Below, in pieces: positions 47,092 to 55,125 of a stretch of DNA of 64,000 nt. Within the stretch, counting starts at the first letter, position 1. Each line of letters starts with the position of its first letter. The notes under the pieces were generated by a model. The model saw nothing but the letters and a program-made list of their open reading frames with translations, was not told the DNA's origin and made no database searches. Made by a program: the position numbers and the translations under genes. The stretch is from contig UYIL01000003.1 in the NCBI GenBank assembly GCA_900618065.1, forward strand, positions 1,488,001 through 1,552,000. The letters run 5' to 3'. This stretch comes from Streptococcus thermophilus. Lineage in GTDB: Bacteria; Actinomycetota; Actinomycetes; Mycobacteriales; Mycobacteriaceae.

Positions 47092-48284
47092 GTGCATCGA
47101 AACTTGAGTCGTGGGCATATTTGAATCGTGTTGTAGAAGGGCCGAACCGCCACCTGTTGGCGCACTTGAACGCCGGGCGGGATGCTGATGAGCTCGCCCG
47201 CGGCATCCGCACGCGTGCGAGCTGGCTGGCTGCGCTCGGGCCCGCGACCGAATCGCGCTACACCTGGGACCGCCCCGCAGAGGACCTCGCGGAGGCAGCG
47301 CAGCACGGATACTCCCTGATCACCCCGGAGCACCCGGAGTGGCCCGCCGATGAGATCGCCGCGTCATTCGGCAGTGCACTGAGCAAACAAGAGCGAGGGG
47401 TGAATCCGGCTGCCGACGAAGAGCCTCTCCCGCCCGAGGGGTATCCGCCTCACTCGTTGTGGGTGCGGGGCAATACGAACCTGGCGCAGTTGTTCGCGCA
47501 GTCGGTGGGGATCGTCGGCACGCGGGCGGCCAGCGCCTACGGCCACCACGCGACCGCCGACTTGTGTACCGGTCTTGCGCGGCATAGGTACACGATCGTG
47601 TCCGGCGGGGCGCTGGGCATCGACACCGTCGCCCACGAGACCGCGCTGAACAACCAGGCTTCGACTGTCGTCGTGGCCGCGTGCGGGCCGGGGCAGATCT
47701 ACCCGAAGCGCAACGCCAAGCTGTTTGACCGCATCGCCGCCGAGGACGGCGCCATTATCACCGAGTACCCGCCCGGAATGACCCCGGACCGGCACCGCTT
47801 CCTCACCCGGAACCGGCTCGTAGCCGCCTTGACGCAAGGATCCATCGTCGTCGAGGCTGCGTTCCGGTCAGGAGCTCTGAACACCCTGAAATGGGTGAGA
47901 ACGTACAGCCGCGTTCCGCTCGCTGTGCCGGGGCCGATCCTAGGGTCAGGTTCCTTGGGGACCAACCTGGCGATCAGAGACGACAGGGCTGACATGGTGC
48001 TCAGTGCCGACGACGCCCACCAGCAGCTCGGTGCGATCGGTGCTGCCGATGCCGACGGGCAGATGGAGATCGATTTCGAAGCGAACGCGATCCAGAAGCT
48101 CTCCCGTAACGAGCTGCGCGTCTACGACTCGCTGCCAGTGGCCGGAGCGGGCGGAATCGACGCCGAGGCCGTTGCCCAGGCGAGCGGGTTCACCATTGCC
48201 CTGACCGTCCACCTGCTCATGGATCTGCACAAGAAAGGGCTTGTGGTCAGGAAAGGGAAGATGTGGGAAAGGGGCGACAGTTAG
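47088..48284 (+). CDS. dprA: DNA-processing protein DprA
   Basis: A 398-residue Rossmann-fold protein that loads RecA on single-stranded DNA. The core motifs VGIVGTRAASAYG and IVSGGALGIDTVAHE (about residues 140-190) and EYPPGMTPDRHRFLTRNR are present, with a C-terminal winged-helix-like region (LSRNELRVYDSLPV onwards). ATG 47088 overlaps the comM stop. Its own stop codon TAG (48282) is the first half of the -10 hexamer of the toxin gene. Confidence 0.95.
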   Translation: MSASKLESWAYLNRVVEGPNRHLLAHLNAGRDADELARGIRTRASWLAALGPATESRYTWDRPAEDLAEAAQHGYSLITPEHPEWPADEIAASFGSALSKQERGVNPAADEEPLPPEGYPPHSLWVRGNTNLAQLFAQSVGIVGTRAASAYGHHATADLCTGLARHRYTIVSGGALGIDTVAHETALNNQASTVVVAACGPGQIYPKRNAKLFDRIAAEDGAIITEYPPGMTPDRHRFLTRNRLVAALTQGSIVVEAAFRSGALNTLKWVRTYSRVPLAVPGPILGSGSLGTNLAIRDDRADMVLSADDAHQQLGAIGAADADGQMEIDFEANAIQKLSRNELRVYDSLPVAGAGGIDAEAVAQASGFTIALTVHLLMDLHKKGLVVRKGKMWERGDS

Positions 48285-48287
48285 GTT
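48282..48287 (+). promoter_or_regulatory. -10 hexamer TAGGTT of the toxin gene
   Basis: TAGGTT overlaps the dprA stop and lies exactly 7 nt before ATG 48295, the spacing seen at other leaderless starts in this window. AAGGAG between them is only one base from the ATG, too close to act as a Shine-Dalgarno. Confidence 0.5.
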
Positions 48288-48294
48288 AAGGAGC

Positions 48295-48873
48295 ATGCCG
48301 GGCAGAAGGAACGAAAGCGAGACTGGGACTGGGCCACCACCGCTCGGCAAAGCTCCCCGCCTTGGCTCGAAGCGAACCCGGAAATCCGCTCTGAGCGGAG
48401 CGAATCCGTGCAGGAACTCCGACAACTGCGTGCGTGCATGCCACGCGTGGGCGATGCGGAAGTTGGGATACAACGTGGTTGCGGCACCTGGGGTGTACAA
48501 CCCGAAGCCGATTACAGGCTTCAAGTCGGCCGCGATGCAGAGCACCGTGCACTGGCGTCGGGGAGGTGCGAGTCCCACTTGGCATGAGAACATTCGCCCT
48601 TGTCGTGATCCTGACAAGGTAATCGAGCACATGAAACTTGTGACGACATCATCTGACTATGGGTTCATTAGGTTCACATCCGTCTATGGCGGGTCTCACA
48701 TGATGGGATGGGAGAACCGCGGGGGAGATGTGTTTCTCGTTGATCCCCAAACTGGCACGGAAGAAAGTCGGGGCTATTTCTCGGCTATCCCTGATTCGAT
48801 ACGATGGACCACAATCAGCGGTTTCAACCCGACCGAGCAGGTTCTTAACATCATCTACGGGAAGGAGAAGTGA
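48295..48873 (+). CDS. Papain-fold toxin domain protein (glutamine-deamidase type), lacks delivery domain
   Basis: A 192-residue protein that resembles the C-terminal papain-fold deamidase domain of polymorphic toxins. Visible triad: Cys45 in DNCVRACHAWAMRKLGY (a second Cys at 49), His135 in GGSHMMGWEN and Asp150 in VFLVDPQTG. The Asn-Cys-x-x-Cys/Ala...Arg-x-x-Gly-Tyr layout and the LVDPQTG ending are typical. The first 35 residues are basic and disordered; there is no signal peptide, WXG100, LXG, Rhs or other trafficking region, so it is an orphan effector module or uses an unknown route. Base composition is less GC-rich than dprA and xerC, suggesting transfer. It overlaps the immunity candidate by one base. 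Confidence 0.78.
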   Translation: MPGRRNESETGTGPPPLGKAPRLGSKRTRKSALSGANPCRNSDNCVRACHAWAMRKLGYNVVAAPGVYNPKPITGFKSAAMQSTVHWRRGGASPTWHENIRPCRDPDKVIEHMKLVTTSSDYGFIRFTSVYGGSHMMGWENRGGDVFLVDPQTGTEESRGYFSAIPDSIRWTTISGFNPTEQVLNIIYGKEK

Positions 48874-49139
48874 TGGGTCCTAGGTCTCTAGAAGAAGCGC
48901 GCTCTTTCGCCATTGCCCACTACACCAAACCGGGCGCCGATACATGGCTTTCGCACCGCGGCTACGAAAACGACACGCACTTCGTGGTGGCTCCCGATGA
49001 GTTCTACGAGGGAGCGCCTCTCTTCATCGTGCGGAAATCTGACGGGCAAGCTAAGGCCCTCCACGAGGCCAGGACTGAAGTTGCGCGATTCTTTGATTCC
49101 CACTACTGGGCTTCCCAGCAAACTCCGGCCAATCGCTAG
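48873..49139 (+). CDS. Candidate immunity protein for the papain-fold toxin
   Basis: An 88-residue soluble protein starting at ATG 48873 within the toxin stop (TGATG) with GAAGGAG upstream, so it is made together with the toxin. DEFYEGAPLFIVRKSDGQ in the middle recalls small immunity proteins of the YrhB/Imm35 kind, but the match is weak. The immunity role is inferred from position, size and the presence of a decayed second copy downstream. Confidence 0.65.
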   Translation: MGPRSLEEARSFAIAHYTKPGADTWLSHRGYENDTHFVVAPDEFYEGAPLFIVRKSDGQAKALHEARTEVARFFDSHYWASQQTPANR

Positions 49140-49491
49140 TCTCGATCTTCGATGCACCAGAGGCACCCTCGACCGTGCGGAGAGAAGCCGAGTTGCACCC
49201 TACGACGGTGCCCCTTCCTACCTTGTGCGCAAGAACGGCGGAACTTTCGTGCCGTCCACGCGTCAAGTAACACCAGTATCAGCAGCAACATCTGAACTGG
49301 GTGTTTGTAGGGCCGATTTCAACGGCACGAAAATGCGAAAAATCTTATGGGTTGAGCACCGCTAGAAGTTAAACCATCTGACCGGCGAGACCGTGTGCTC
49401 GGTCAGGCGTATGCGTGGATGTCCCGGTGAGCACGAGGTGCGCCCGTATACTTCCACTGAAGATGGGAAGCAGAGTGCGGGAGGTCATGCT
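49140..49491 (+). other. 352-base gap with immunity remnant and xerC promoter
   Basis: No intact gene. The first part holds the immunity-like fragment described separately. TATACT at 49447-49452 is a good -10 hexamer, 40 bases before xerC, and GGGAGG (49479-49484) is the xerC Shine-Dalgarno. Confidence 0.6.
49192..49365 (+). pseudogene. Remnant of a second immunity-type gene
   Basis: In the frame ending at 49365 the segment VAPYDGAPSYLVRKNGG aligns with VAPDEFYEGAPLFIVRKSDG of the intact immunity candidate (Val-Ala-Pro, Tyr-Asp/Glu-Gly-Ala-Pro and Val-Arg-Lys shared). There is no start codon or ribosome-binding site directly ahead and the flanking residues are not similar. It looks like the middle and end of a paralogous immunity gene left by recombination. 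Confidence 0.5.
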
Positions 49492-50376
49492 ATGCCGCAG
49501 TTAGAGGAAGCCATCGACGACTTCGCTGACCACGCACTGCTGGTCAAAGGCCGCTCCGAAGCGACAGTCAAGGGCTACCGCAGCGACCTGCGCACCCTGG
49601 CCGAGGTTGCTCCGACGTTCGACGATTTCACCTTGATTACGCTGCGCGGGTGGCTCGCCGATGCGATGCGGCAGGGGCTAGCACGTTCCACAATGGCGCG
49701 GCGCACGGCGGCAGCACGAAGCTTTTCGACGTGGGCCTACGAGCGCGGCTACCTCGACTCTGATGTCGCAGCGCGGCTGGTGACACCCCAGATCAACCGT
49801 CACTTGCCTGACGTGGTGACTCCATCGCGGGCAGGTGAGCTCGTCGAGGCCGAGATTAACCCGGATGCGCATGGGCCGGAAGCTGCGCGCGACCGGGCCA
49901 TGCTCGAGCTGATGTACGCGACCGGCATGCGCGTGGCAGAGCTGACGGGGCTCGATGTGGACGACGTCGATACTAAACAGGGGCTTGCCCGCGTCACCGG
50001 TAAGGGTAATAAACAGCGTGTCGTCCCGTTCGGGGAGCGTGCCACTTCAGCCATCGAGGAGTGGAAGGCCCGCCGTGCAGAGTTGGTGGGGGAGAAGAGC
50101 GGGCACGCGCTGTTTCTCGGCTCCCGGGGCGGGCGGATCGACCAGCGGCAAGTCCGGCGCGTGGTGGAACGCGCCGCCCAACGCACCGGTGACACCGACT
50201 TGAGTCCGCACGCCCTGCGCCACAGTGCCGCAACGCACATGCTCGAAGGCGGGGCGGACCTGCGTGTGGTGCAGGAACTGCTCGGGCACTCGTCGCTGCA
50301 GACGACGCAGATCTACACGCACGTTTCCGCGCAGCGGCTCAAGAACGTGTACGACCAAGCACACCCGCGGGCATGA
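49492..50376 (+). CDS. xerC: Tyrosine recombinase XerC
   Basis: A 294-residue site-specific recombinase resolving chromosome dimers at dif. The catalytic set is complete: Arg147 (ATGMRVAELTGL), Lys171, His240-x-x-Arg243 (HALRHSAATH), His266 and Tyr275 (QIYTHV). ATG 49492 has GGGAGG upstream; longer frames to 49393 add non-conserved residues. The 3' end overlaps the M23 gene by 38 bases on the other strand. Confidence 0.95.
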   Translation: MPQLEEAIDDFADHALLVKGRSEATVKGYRSDLRTLAEVAPTFDDFTLITLRGWLADAMRQGLARSTMARRTAAARSFSTWAYERGYLDSDVAARLVTPQINRHLPDVVTPSRAGELVEAEINPDAHGPEAARDRAMLELMYATGMRVAELTGLDVDDVDTKQGLARVTGKGNKQRVVPFGERATSAIEEWKARRAELVGEKSGHALFLGSRGGRIDQRQVRRVVERAAQRTGDTDLSPHALRHSAATHMLEGGADLRVVQELLGHSSLQTTQIYTHVSAQRLKNVYDQAHPRA

Positions 50377-50884
50377 CATTCTGACCGTCGACAGGTTTGA
50401 GCCGGATCGGCGGCGCATCCAGCAAGCTCAGCGGGTTGATATAGGAATCTTTACCGGTGCGCGCACCCCAGTGCAGGCCGGCATGGTCTGCCATGGGGTG
50501 GGCCATCCTTCCGATCGGCTGGCCCTCGCGGACCTGGTCGCCGATTTTCACGGTGGCGTGGACAGGTTGATAGGTGGTGCGGATTCCGTCGGGGTGGTCG
50601 ATGGAAACCGTCGGCACGCCGACGACAAGACCGGTGAACGCGACTACTCCGTCCCCGGCGGCGAGGATGTCCTGGCCGGTGCGGGCAGCTAGGTCGACGC
50701 CGCGGTGGCCGGGCAGCCAGTTCTTCTCCGGTATGTCGGCGCTGCGGGTGACACTGGTGGCGTGCGGGGTGCCAGTCGTCGGGTCGACATAGGCGGCGGC
50801 TGGGGCGGCAGTGGCGATGCCCGTCGCAATCGTCATGAGCATCACAAGCGCGGTCAACAGGGGTGAAGCGGTGCGGGTGTTCAT
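50339..50884 (-). CDS. Secreted M23-like peptidase homologue, probably degenerate
   Basis: A 181-residue exported protein: signal peptide (about residues 1-31, ending Ala-Ala-Ala), then a LytM/M23 fold with the first zinc motif GHRGVDLA (His60, Asp64). The usual His-x-His of the family reads Gly-Leu-His in HAGLHWGAR, so one of the two histidines is missing. It lies opposite xerC and ahead of rpsB as does the mycobacterial M23-like gene Rv2891. Peptidase activity is doubtful; it may bind peptidoglycan or activate amidases, as other inactive LytM proteins do. Confidence 0.82.
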   Translation of the reverse strand: MNTRTASPLLTALVMLMTIATGIATAAPAAAYVDPTTGTPHATSVTRSADIPEKNWLPGHRGVDLAARTGQDILAAGDGVVAFTGLVVGVPTVSIDHPDGIRTTYQPVHATVKIGDQVREGQPIGRMAHPMADHAGLHWGARTGKDSYINPLSLLDAPPIRLKPVDGQNVMPAGVLGRTRS

Positions 50885-50952
50885 GGGGTTCAGTGTGGCG
50901 GGGATGGTGGGAGGATGCGTCGCTAAGCGAAATGCCTTGTGGAAAACGCCGA

Positions 50953-50961
50953 CTTATCCAC
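50953..50961 (+). other. Single consensus DnaA box
   Basis: TTATCCACA, identical to the two boxes at 45 kb, in the gap before rpsB and 35 bases upstream of its putative -35. Confidence 0.55.
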
Positions 50962-50987
50962 AGTCCCGGTTCGTCCGCGCGCCGTGA

Positions 50988-51016
50988 ATTGGCGCATACG
51001 CTGGAACGATGTAGAC
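50988..51016 (+). promoter_or_regulatory. rpsB: rpsB promoter
   Basis: TTGGCG (50988-50993), 17 bases, TAGACT (51011-51016): a well-formed sigma-A promoter on the plus strand. Transcription would start near 51023, leaving a leader of about 248 bases. Confidence 0.7.
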
Positions 51017-51022
51017 TCCACT

Positions 51023-51270
51023 ACTAGCAGTGTGCCCTGCGGGGTGTGCTGACTACGCGCGATGAAAATGCCTGGTAGGGCCCTTGCGTCAAGGGCCTTG
51101 CGCAACACAGGTGCTGCAACCCGCAACGGTCCCACGAACATGAACACACGGGCGGTTCCCTGCCCGGTGAAATTTTTGTGGGCGTGGGTGTGGCTCGTCG
51201 CTAGGGTGCGGGCAAAACCCGCACAACAGACAAGTAACCGAACACGATTAACTCCCAAGGAGACATTCCC
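51023..51270 (+). promoter_or_regulatory. Long structured rpsB leader
   Basis: The leader contains two strong hairpins: GGCCCTTG/CAAGGGCC (51079-51097, extendable through wobble pairs) and GTGCGGG/CCCGCAC (51206-51224, loop CAAAA), then CAAGGAG before the rpsB ATG. Ribosomal protein S2 leaders are feedback-controlled in several phyla; regulation here is inferred. TAGGGT at 51202 could alternatively be a second -10. A 73-codon frame at 51062 is probably not translated. Confidence 0.45.
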
Positions 51271-52251
51271 ATGGCAGTCGTAACCATGCGTGAACTCCTC
51301 GACGCTGGTGTGCACTTCGGCCACCAGACGCGTCGTTGGAACCCGAAGATGCGTCGTTTCATCTTCACCGACCGCAACGGCATCTACATCATCGACCTGC
51401 AGCAGACGCTGACCTACATCGACGAGGCATACGAGTTTGTCAAGGAGACCGTCGCACACGGCGGCACCATCCTCTTCGTCGGCACCAAGAAGCAGGCTCA
51501 GGAGCCTGTCCAGGAAGAAGCTGACCGCGTGGGCATGCCGTACGTCAACCACCGCTGGCTCGGTGGCATGCTGACCAACTTCCAGACCGTGTCCAAGCGC
51601 CTTGCCCGCATGAAGGAACTGCAGGCCATGGACGCAGCCGAGGACGGCTACGCTGGCCGCGGCAAGAAGGAAATCCTCATGCTCAACCGCGAGCGCACCA
51701 AGCTCGAGCGCGTGCTGGGCGGCATTTCCGACATGACCAAGACCCCGTCCGCACTGTGGATCGTGGACACCAACAAGGAGCACATCGCTGTCGCCGAGGC
51801 AGAGAAGCTGCGCATCCCTGTTGTTGCCATCCTGGACACCAACTGCGACCCGGACACCGTCAACTACCCGATCCCGGGCAACGACGACGCGATCCGTTCC
51901 GTGAAGCTGCTCACCCACATCGTGGGCGAGGCTGTTGTTGCTGGTAAGCAGCAGCGCGAAGAGCGCCAGCTGGCGAAGGCCCGCGAGGCTGCTGGTGACG
52001 CTCCGGCAGCTGGCACCACCCAGGACGCCGGCATCGCCGAGGTCCAGGCTGAGGCTCCGGCAAACGCTTCCGGTGAGAACGTTGCTGAGGCTGTCGCAGA
52101 CGTGGAGGCTACCGAGACCGCTGCGCCGCAGGGCAACCCGGCAACCCCGGCCGCTCAGGAGGCAGACGCTGCTTCCGCTCCGGCTCAGGAGGCTGCGGCT
52201 GAGGCTGTGGAGAACGTCGACAACCCGAACAACGACGTCGACCCGGTCTAA
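51271..52251 (+). CDS. rpsB: 30S ribosomal protein S2 with acidic C-terminal tail
   Basis: A 326-residue S2. The conserved core runs from [20 protein letters not shown] to about residue 235; the remaining 90 residues are Ala/Glu/Pro-rich ([20 protein letters not shown] and similar) and absent from E. coli S2 (241 residues). It precedes tsf as in most bacteria, separated by a strong hairpin. CAAGGAG lies upstream of the ATG. Confidence 0.97.
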   Translation: MAVVTMRELLDAGVHFGHQTRRWNPKMRRFIFTDRNGIYIIDLQQTLTYIDEAYEFVKETVAHGGTILFVGTKKQAQEPVQEEADRVGMPYVNHRWLGGMLTNFQTVSKRLARMKELQAMDAAEDGYAGRGKKEILMLNRERTKLERVLGGISDMTKTPSALWIVDTNKEHIAVAEAEKLRIPVVAILDTNCDPDTVNYPIPGNDDAIRSVKLLTHIVGEAVVAGKQQREERQLAKAREAAGDAPAAGTTQDAGIAEVQAEAPANASGENVAEAVADVEATETAAPQGNPATPAAQEADAASAPAQEAAAEAVENVDNPNNDVDPV

Positions 52252-52273
52252 AACACGTGACGCCGCGAATGTG

Positions 52274-52340
52274 ACCCCCGCGCCCGCTGTGCGCCCTGTG
52301 AGCAAAAAGCTTCAACAGGGCGCGGGACGCGGGGGTTTGT
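52274..52340 (+). terminator. Bipartite terminator/attenuator between rpsB and tsf
   Basis: Outer arms ACCCCCGCG/CGCGGGGGT (52274-52282, 52328-52336) and inner arms GCGCCCTGT/ACAGGGCGC (52291-52299, 52315-52323) nest in one long stem, followed by TTTGT. TACGCT at 52382-52387 may restart transcription for tsf. Confidence 0.8.
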
Positions 52341-52442
52341 CGTGGTGTAAGACAGCTCCGGCAAACTCTCTGTGAGTCCACTACGCTGTCTAACGAACTA
52401 CACAAAGAACAAAGATCCAATAACGAGGAGGGTCGCCCCACT

Positions 52443-53261
52443 ATGGCGAACTACACCGCTGCAGACGTGAAGAAGCTGCGCGAAACCACCGGTTCCGGCA
52501 TGCTCGACTGCAAGAAGGCCCTGGAAGAGGCTGGCGGAGACTTTGATAAGGCCGTTGAGATCCTGCGCGTCAAGGGTGCGAAGGACGTGGGCAAGCGCGC
52601 TGAGCGCAACGCCCTGGAGGGCTTGGTCGCTGTCTCTGGCAACACCATCGTTGAGATCAACTCCGAGACCGACTTCGTTGCTAAGAACGACGAGTTCAAG
52701 CAGATCGCCGACCAGATTGCTCAGGGCGCTGCCGCTGTGAAGGCGAACTCCCCGGAGGAGCTGGCCAACGCTGATGTCAACGGCCAGCCGGCATCCGAGG
52801 TGCTGCAAAACCTGTCAGCGAAGATCGGTGAGAAGCTCGAGCTGCGCCGCGCCGCCACCATTGAGGGCGACAACGTGGAGACCTACCTGCACCAGAAGGC
52901 TGCGGACCTGCCGCCTGCAGTGGGCGTGCTCGTCGCGTACACCGGCGACAACGCTGAGGCTGCTCACCAGGTCGCTCTGCAGATCGCAGCGATGAAGGCT
53001 CGCTACCTGGACAAGGACTCCGTCCCGGCTGAGGTCGTGGAGAAGGAGCGCGCAGTCCAGGAAGAGATCACCCGCAACGAGGGCAAGCCGGAAGCTGCCA
53101 TCGAGAAGATCGTCGAGGGCCGCCTGGGCGGCTTCTTCAAGGATGTTGCACTGCTCGAGCAGCCGTCCCTCGCCGACTCCAAAAAGACTGTCAGCCAGTT
53201 CGCTGAGGAGTCCGGGATCACTGTGACCGACTTCGTCCGTTTCGAGGTAGGCCAGCAGTAA
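52443..53261 (+). CDS. tsf: Translation elongation factor Ts
   Basis: A 272-residue nucleotide-exchange factor for EF-Tu. The N-terminal UBA-like segment ([21 protein letters not shown]) and the EF-Ts core motif [15 protein letters not shown] (about residues 70-84) are present. GAGGAGGG lies upstream. Length matches actinobacterial EF-Ts. Confidence 0.98.
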   Translation: MANYTAADVKKLRETTGSGMLDCKKALEEAGGDFDKAVEILRVKGAKDVGKRAERNALEGLVAVSGNTIVEINSETDFVAKNDEFKQIADQIAQGAAAVKANSPEELANADVNGQPASEVLQNLSAKIGEKLELRRAATIEGDNVETYLHQKAADLPPAVGVLVAYTGDNAEAAHQVALQIAAMKARYLDKDSVPAEVVEKERAVQEEITRNEGKPEAAIEKIVEGRLGGFFKDVALLEQPSLADSKKTVSQFAEESGITVTDFVRFEVGQQ

Positions 53262-53277
53262 GCTGACGCTTTCCACG

Positions 53278-53325
53278 CACCCCGGTGTCGTCGCTTATCG
53301 ACGGCACCGGGGTGTTGCCCTTCTT
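53278..53325 (+). terminator. Terminator after tsf whose loop carries the 11-mer repeat
   Basis: CACCCCGGTG (53278-53287) pairs with CACCGGGGTG (53305-53314), continuing inward with a T-G wobble and CGTCG/CGACG around the loop CTTAT; TTGCCCTTCTTG follows. The copy of CGTCGATAAGC (minus strand, 53293-53303) forms the loop and inner stem. Confidence 0.85.
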
Positions 53326-53405
53326 GCCTGGATAGCGAGTACACTGGGTCGCCGGAATAGACCATCCCTGTCGAAGCCAGTCGAACCCAGTCGAAGGAGC
53401 TCTCG

Positions 53406-54146
53406 GTGACCGACCCGATCAACGAAGATCACGTCCAGTCTCGTCGTGGTTACAACCGCGTCATGCTCAAGCTGGGGGGTGAGATGTTCGGCGGCGGTAA
53501 GGTCGGCATCGACCCTGATGTGGTGGAGAACGTGGCTCGCCAGATCGCCGAAATCGCTCGGGGCGGCACCGAGGTGGCTGTGGTCATCGGTGGCGGAAAC
53601 TTCTTCCGCGGTGCGGAACTGCAGCAGCGTGGTATGGACCGCGCCCGCTCCGACTACATGGGCATGTTGGGCACGGTGATGAACTGCCTGGCACTGCAGG
53701 ACTTTTTGCAGCAGCTCGGTGTGGACTGCCGTGTGCAGACCGCTATCAACATGGCGCAGATCGCTGAGCCCTACTTGCCGCTGCGCGCGTCCCGCCACTT
53801 GGAGAAGGGCCGCGTGGTCATCTTCGGCGCCGGCATGGGCATGCCGTACTTCTCCACTGACACGACGGCTGCCCAGCGTGCCCTCGAGATCGGGTGCGAG
53901 GTGTTGCTCATGGCCAAGGCTGTCGACGGGGTGTACTCCGACGACCCGCGCACCAACCCGGACGCGGAGCTCTACACCGAGATCACCCCGCGCGAGGCCA
54001 TCGAGAAGGGCTTGAAAGTTGCTGATGCCACGGCATTCAGCCTGTGCATGGACAACAACATGCCGATCTTGGTGTTCAACCTCCTTAAGGAGGGCAACAT
54101 TGCCCGCGCTGTCGCCGGCGAACGCATCGGCACCCTCGTTCAGTAA
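53406..54146 (+). CDS. pyrH: Uridylate kinase
   Basis: A 246-residue bacterial UMP kinase (amino-acid-kinase fold). [15 protein letters not shown] is the phosphate-binding start, [13 protein letters not shown] and [15 protein letters not shown] follow, and [14 protein letters not shown] binds nucleotide. GTG 53406 is preceded by GAAGGAG. The tsf-pyrH-frr order is conserved, although two unrelated genes separate pyrH and frr here. Confidence 0.97.
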   Translation: MTDPINEDHVQSRRGYNRVMLKLGGEMFGGGKVGIDPDVVENVARQIAEIARGGTEVAVVIGGGNFFRGAELQQRGMDRARSDYMGMLGTVMNCLALQDFLQQLGVDCRVQTAINMAQIAEPYLPLRASRHLEKGRVVIFGAGMGMPYFSTDTTAAQRALEIGCEVLLMAKAVDGVYSDDPRTNPDAELYTEITPREAIEKGLKVADATAFSLCMDNNMPILVFNLLKEGNIARAVAGERIGTLVQ

Positions 54147-54195
54147 CTAACGGCCAGGGGTTCGTGCCGAACTCCGCCTAGAAACAGGGGTCCTT

Positions 54196-55125
54196 GTGCT
54201 ACTCGGAGCTGCTTTAGGCGTCGGGGCGGTCGTCCCTGCGCAGACTGCGGTCAACGCCCGGCTGCGCAGCAGTATCGGCGCACCGATTCCGGCATCGTTA
54301 ATCTCCTTCTTCGTCGCTTTATGCTGCGCGGCGGCTGTGGCTCTCGTCGTTTCCGGCTCCAACGTCGACTTAGCTGCGGCTGCCGCGGAACCGTGGTGGG
54401 TGTGGATCGGCGGGTTGATGGGTGTGGTCTTCCTCACCGGCAGTGTGGTGCTTTTTCCTAAGCTGGGAGCGGTGGAGACGATCATCATCCCCATTCTGGG
54501 GCAAGTGATCATGGCCCTGGTCATCGATCATTTCGGGTTGTATAACTCCCCGCAGAACGAAGCGACGTTCTGGCGCGTGCTCGGAGCGTTTGTCGTGGTT
54601 GCGGGCATTGTGACTGTCCACGTCCTGGGCACTCCCGGCGCTCAGCGGGCGATTGGGGATGGACACGCCGGCGCGGGCGCCGCCTGGGGCTGGCGCGCCT
54701 TCGGCGTGCTCATGGGTATGTGCTCGGCCACGCAGACCGCCGTCAATGGCCACCTGGGCACCGTGCTGGGCAGTTCCTTGCAGGCCGGCACGATCAGTTT
54801 GTCCGTCGGTGTCGTCCTGCTGCTTACGCTCAGCGTGCTCGAGCCGATATCCCGCAAGGCCTTGCTCACCGGCATCGAGCCGGGGCCGTGGTGGATGTGG
54901 CTCGGGGGCGTCTTCGGCGCGATCTTCGTCGTCGGCATGGCCACGCTCGCACCCGTCTTAGGCACAGGAACAACGATCATTGCGCAATTGGCCGGCGCAA
55001 TCATTTGCGGACAGGTGATCGAAGCACTCGGACTGTTCGGTTCGGCGCGCTTGCGTATCAACGGTGCCCGCATCATGGGGCTGGTCCTCGTCCTCGCCGG
55101 TGTGGCGATGGTCAGACTCCTCTAG
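54196..55125 (+). CDS. DMT-superfamily transporter, duplicated YdcZ (DUF606) type
   Basis: A 309-residue membrane protein with about ten hydrophobic segments arranged as two homologous halves: PAQTAVNARLRSSIGAPIPASLISF in the first resembles ATQTAVNGHLGTVLGSSLQAGTISL in the second. Single-domain YdcZ proteins are half this size, so this is a tandem fusion. Substrate unknown. Starts at GTG 54196 and overlaps the convergent amidase gene by 14 bases. Confidence 0.85.
   Translation: MLLGAALGVGAVVPAQTAVNARLRSSIGAPIPASLISFFVALCCAAAVALVVSGSNVDLAAAAAEPWWVWIGGLMGVVFLTGSVVLFPKLGAVETIIIPILGQVIMALVIDHFGLYNSPQNEATFWRVLGAFVVVAGIVTVHVLGTPGAQRAIGDGHAGAGAAWGWRAFGVLMGMCSATQTAVNGHLGTVLGSSLQAGTISLSVGVVLLLTLSVLEPISRKALLTGIEPGPWWMWLGGVFGAIFVVGMATLAPVLGTGTTIIAQLAGAIICGQVIEALGLFGSARLRINGARIMGLVLVLAGVAMVRLL

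Noticed and set aside
51062..51283. 73-codon frame in the rpsB leader overlapping the rpsB start
   Set aside because: No Shine-Dalgarno, basic low-complexity translation, and it covers the structured leader; kept only as a remote leader-peptide possibility.
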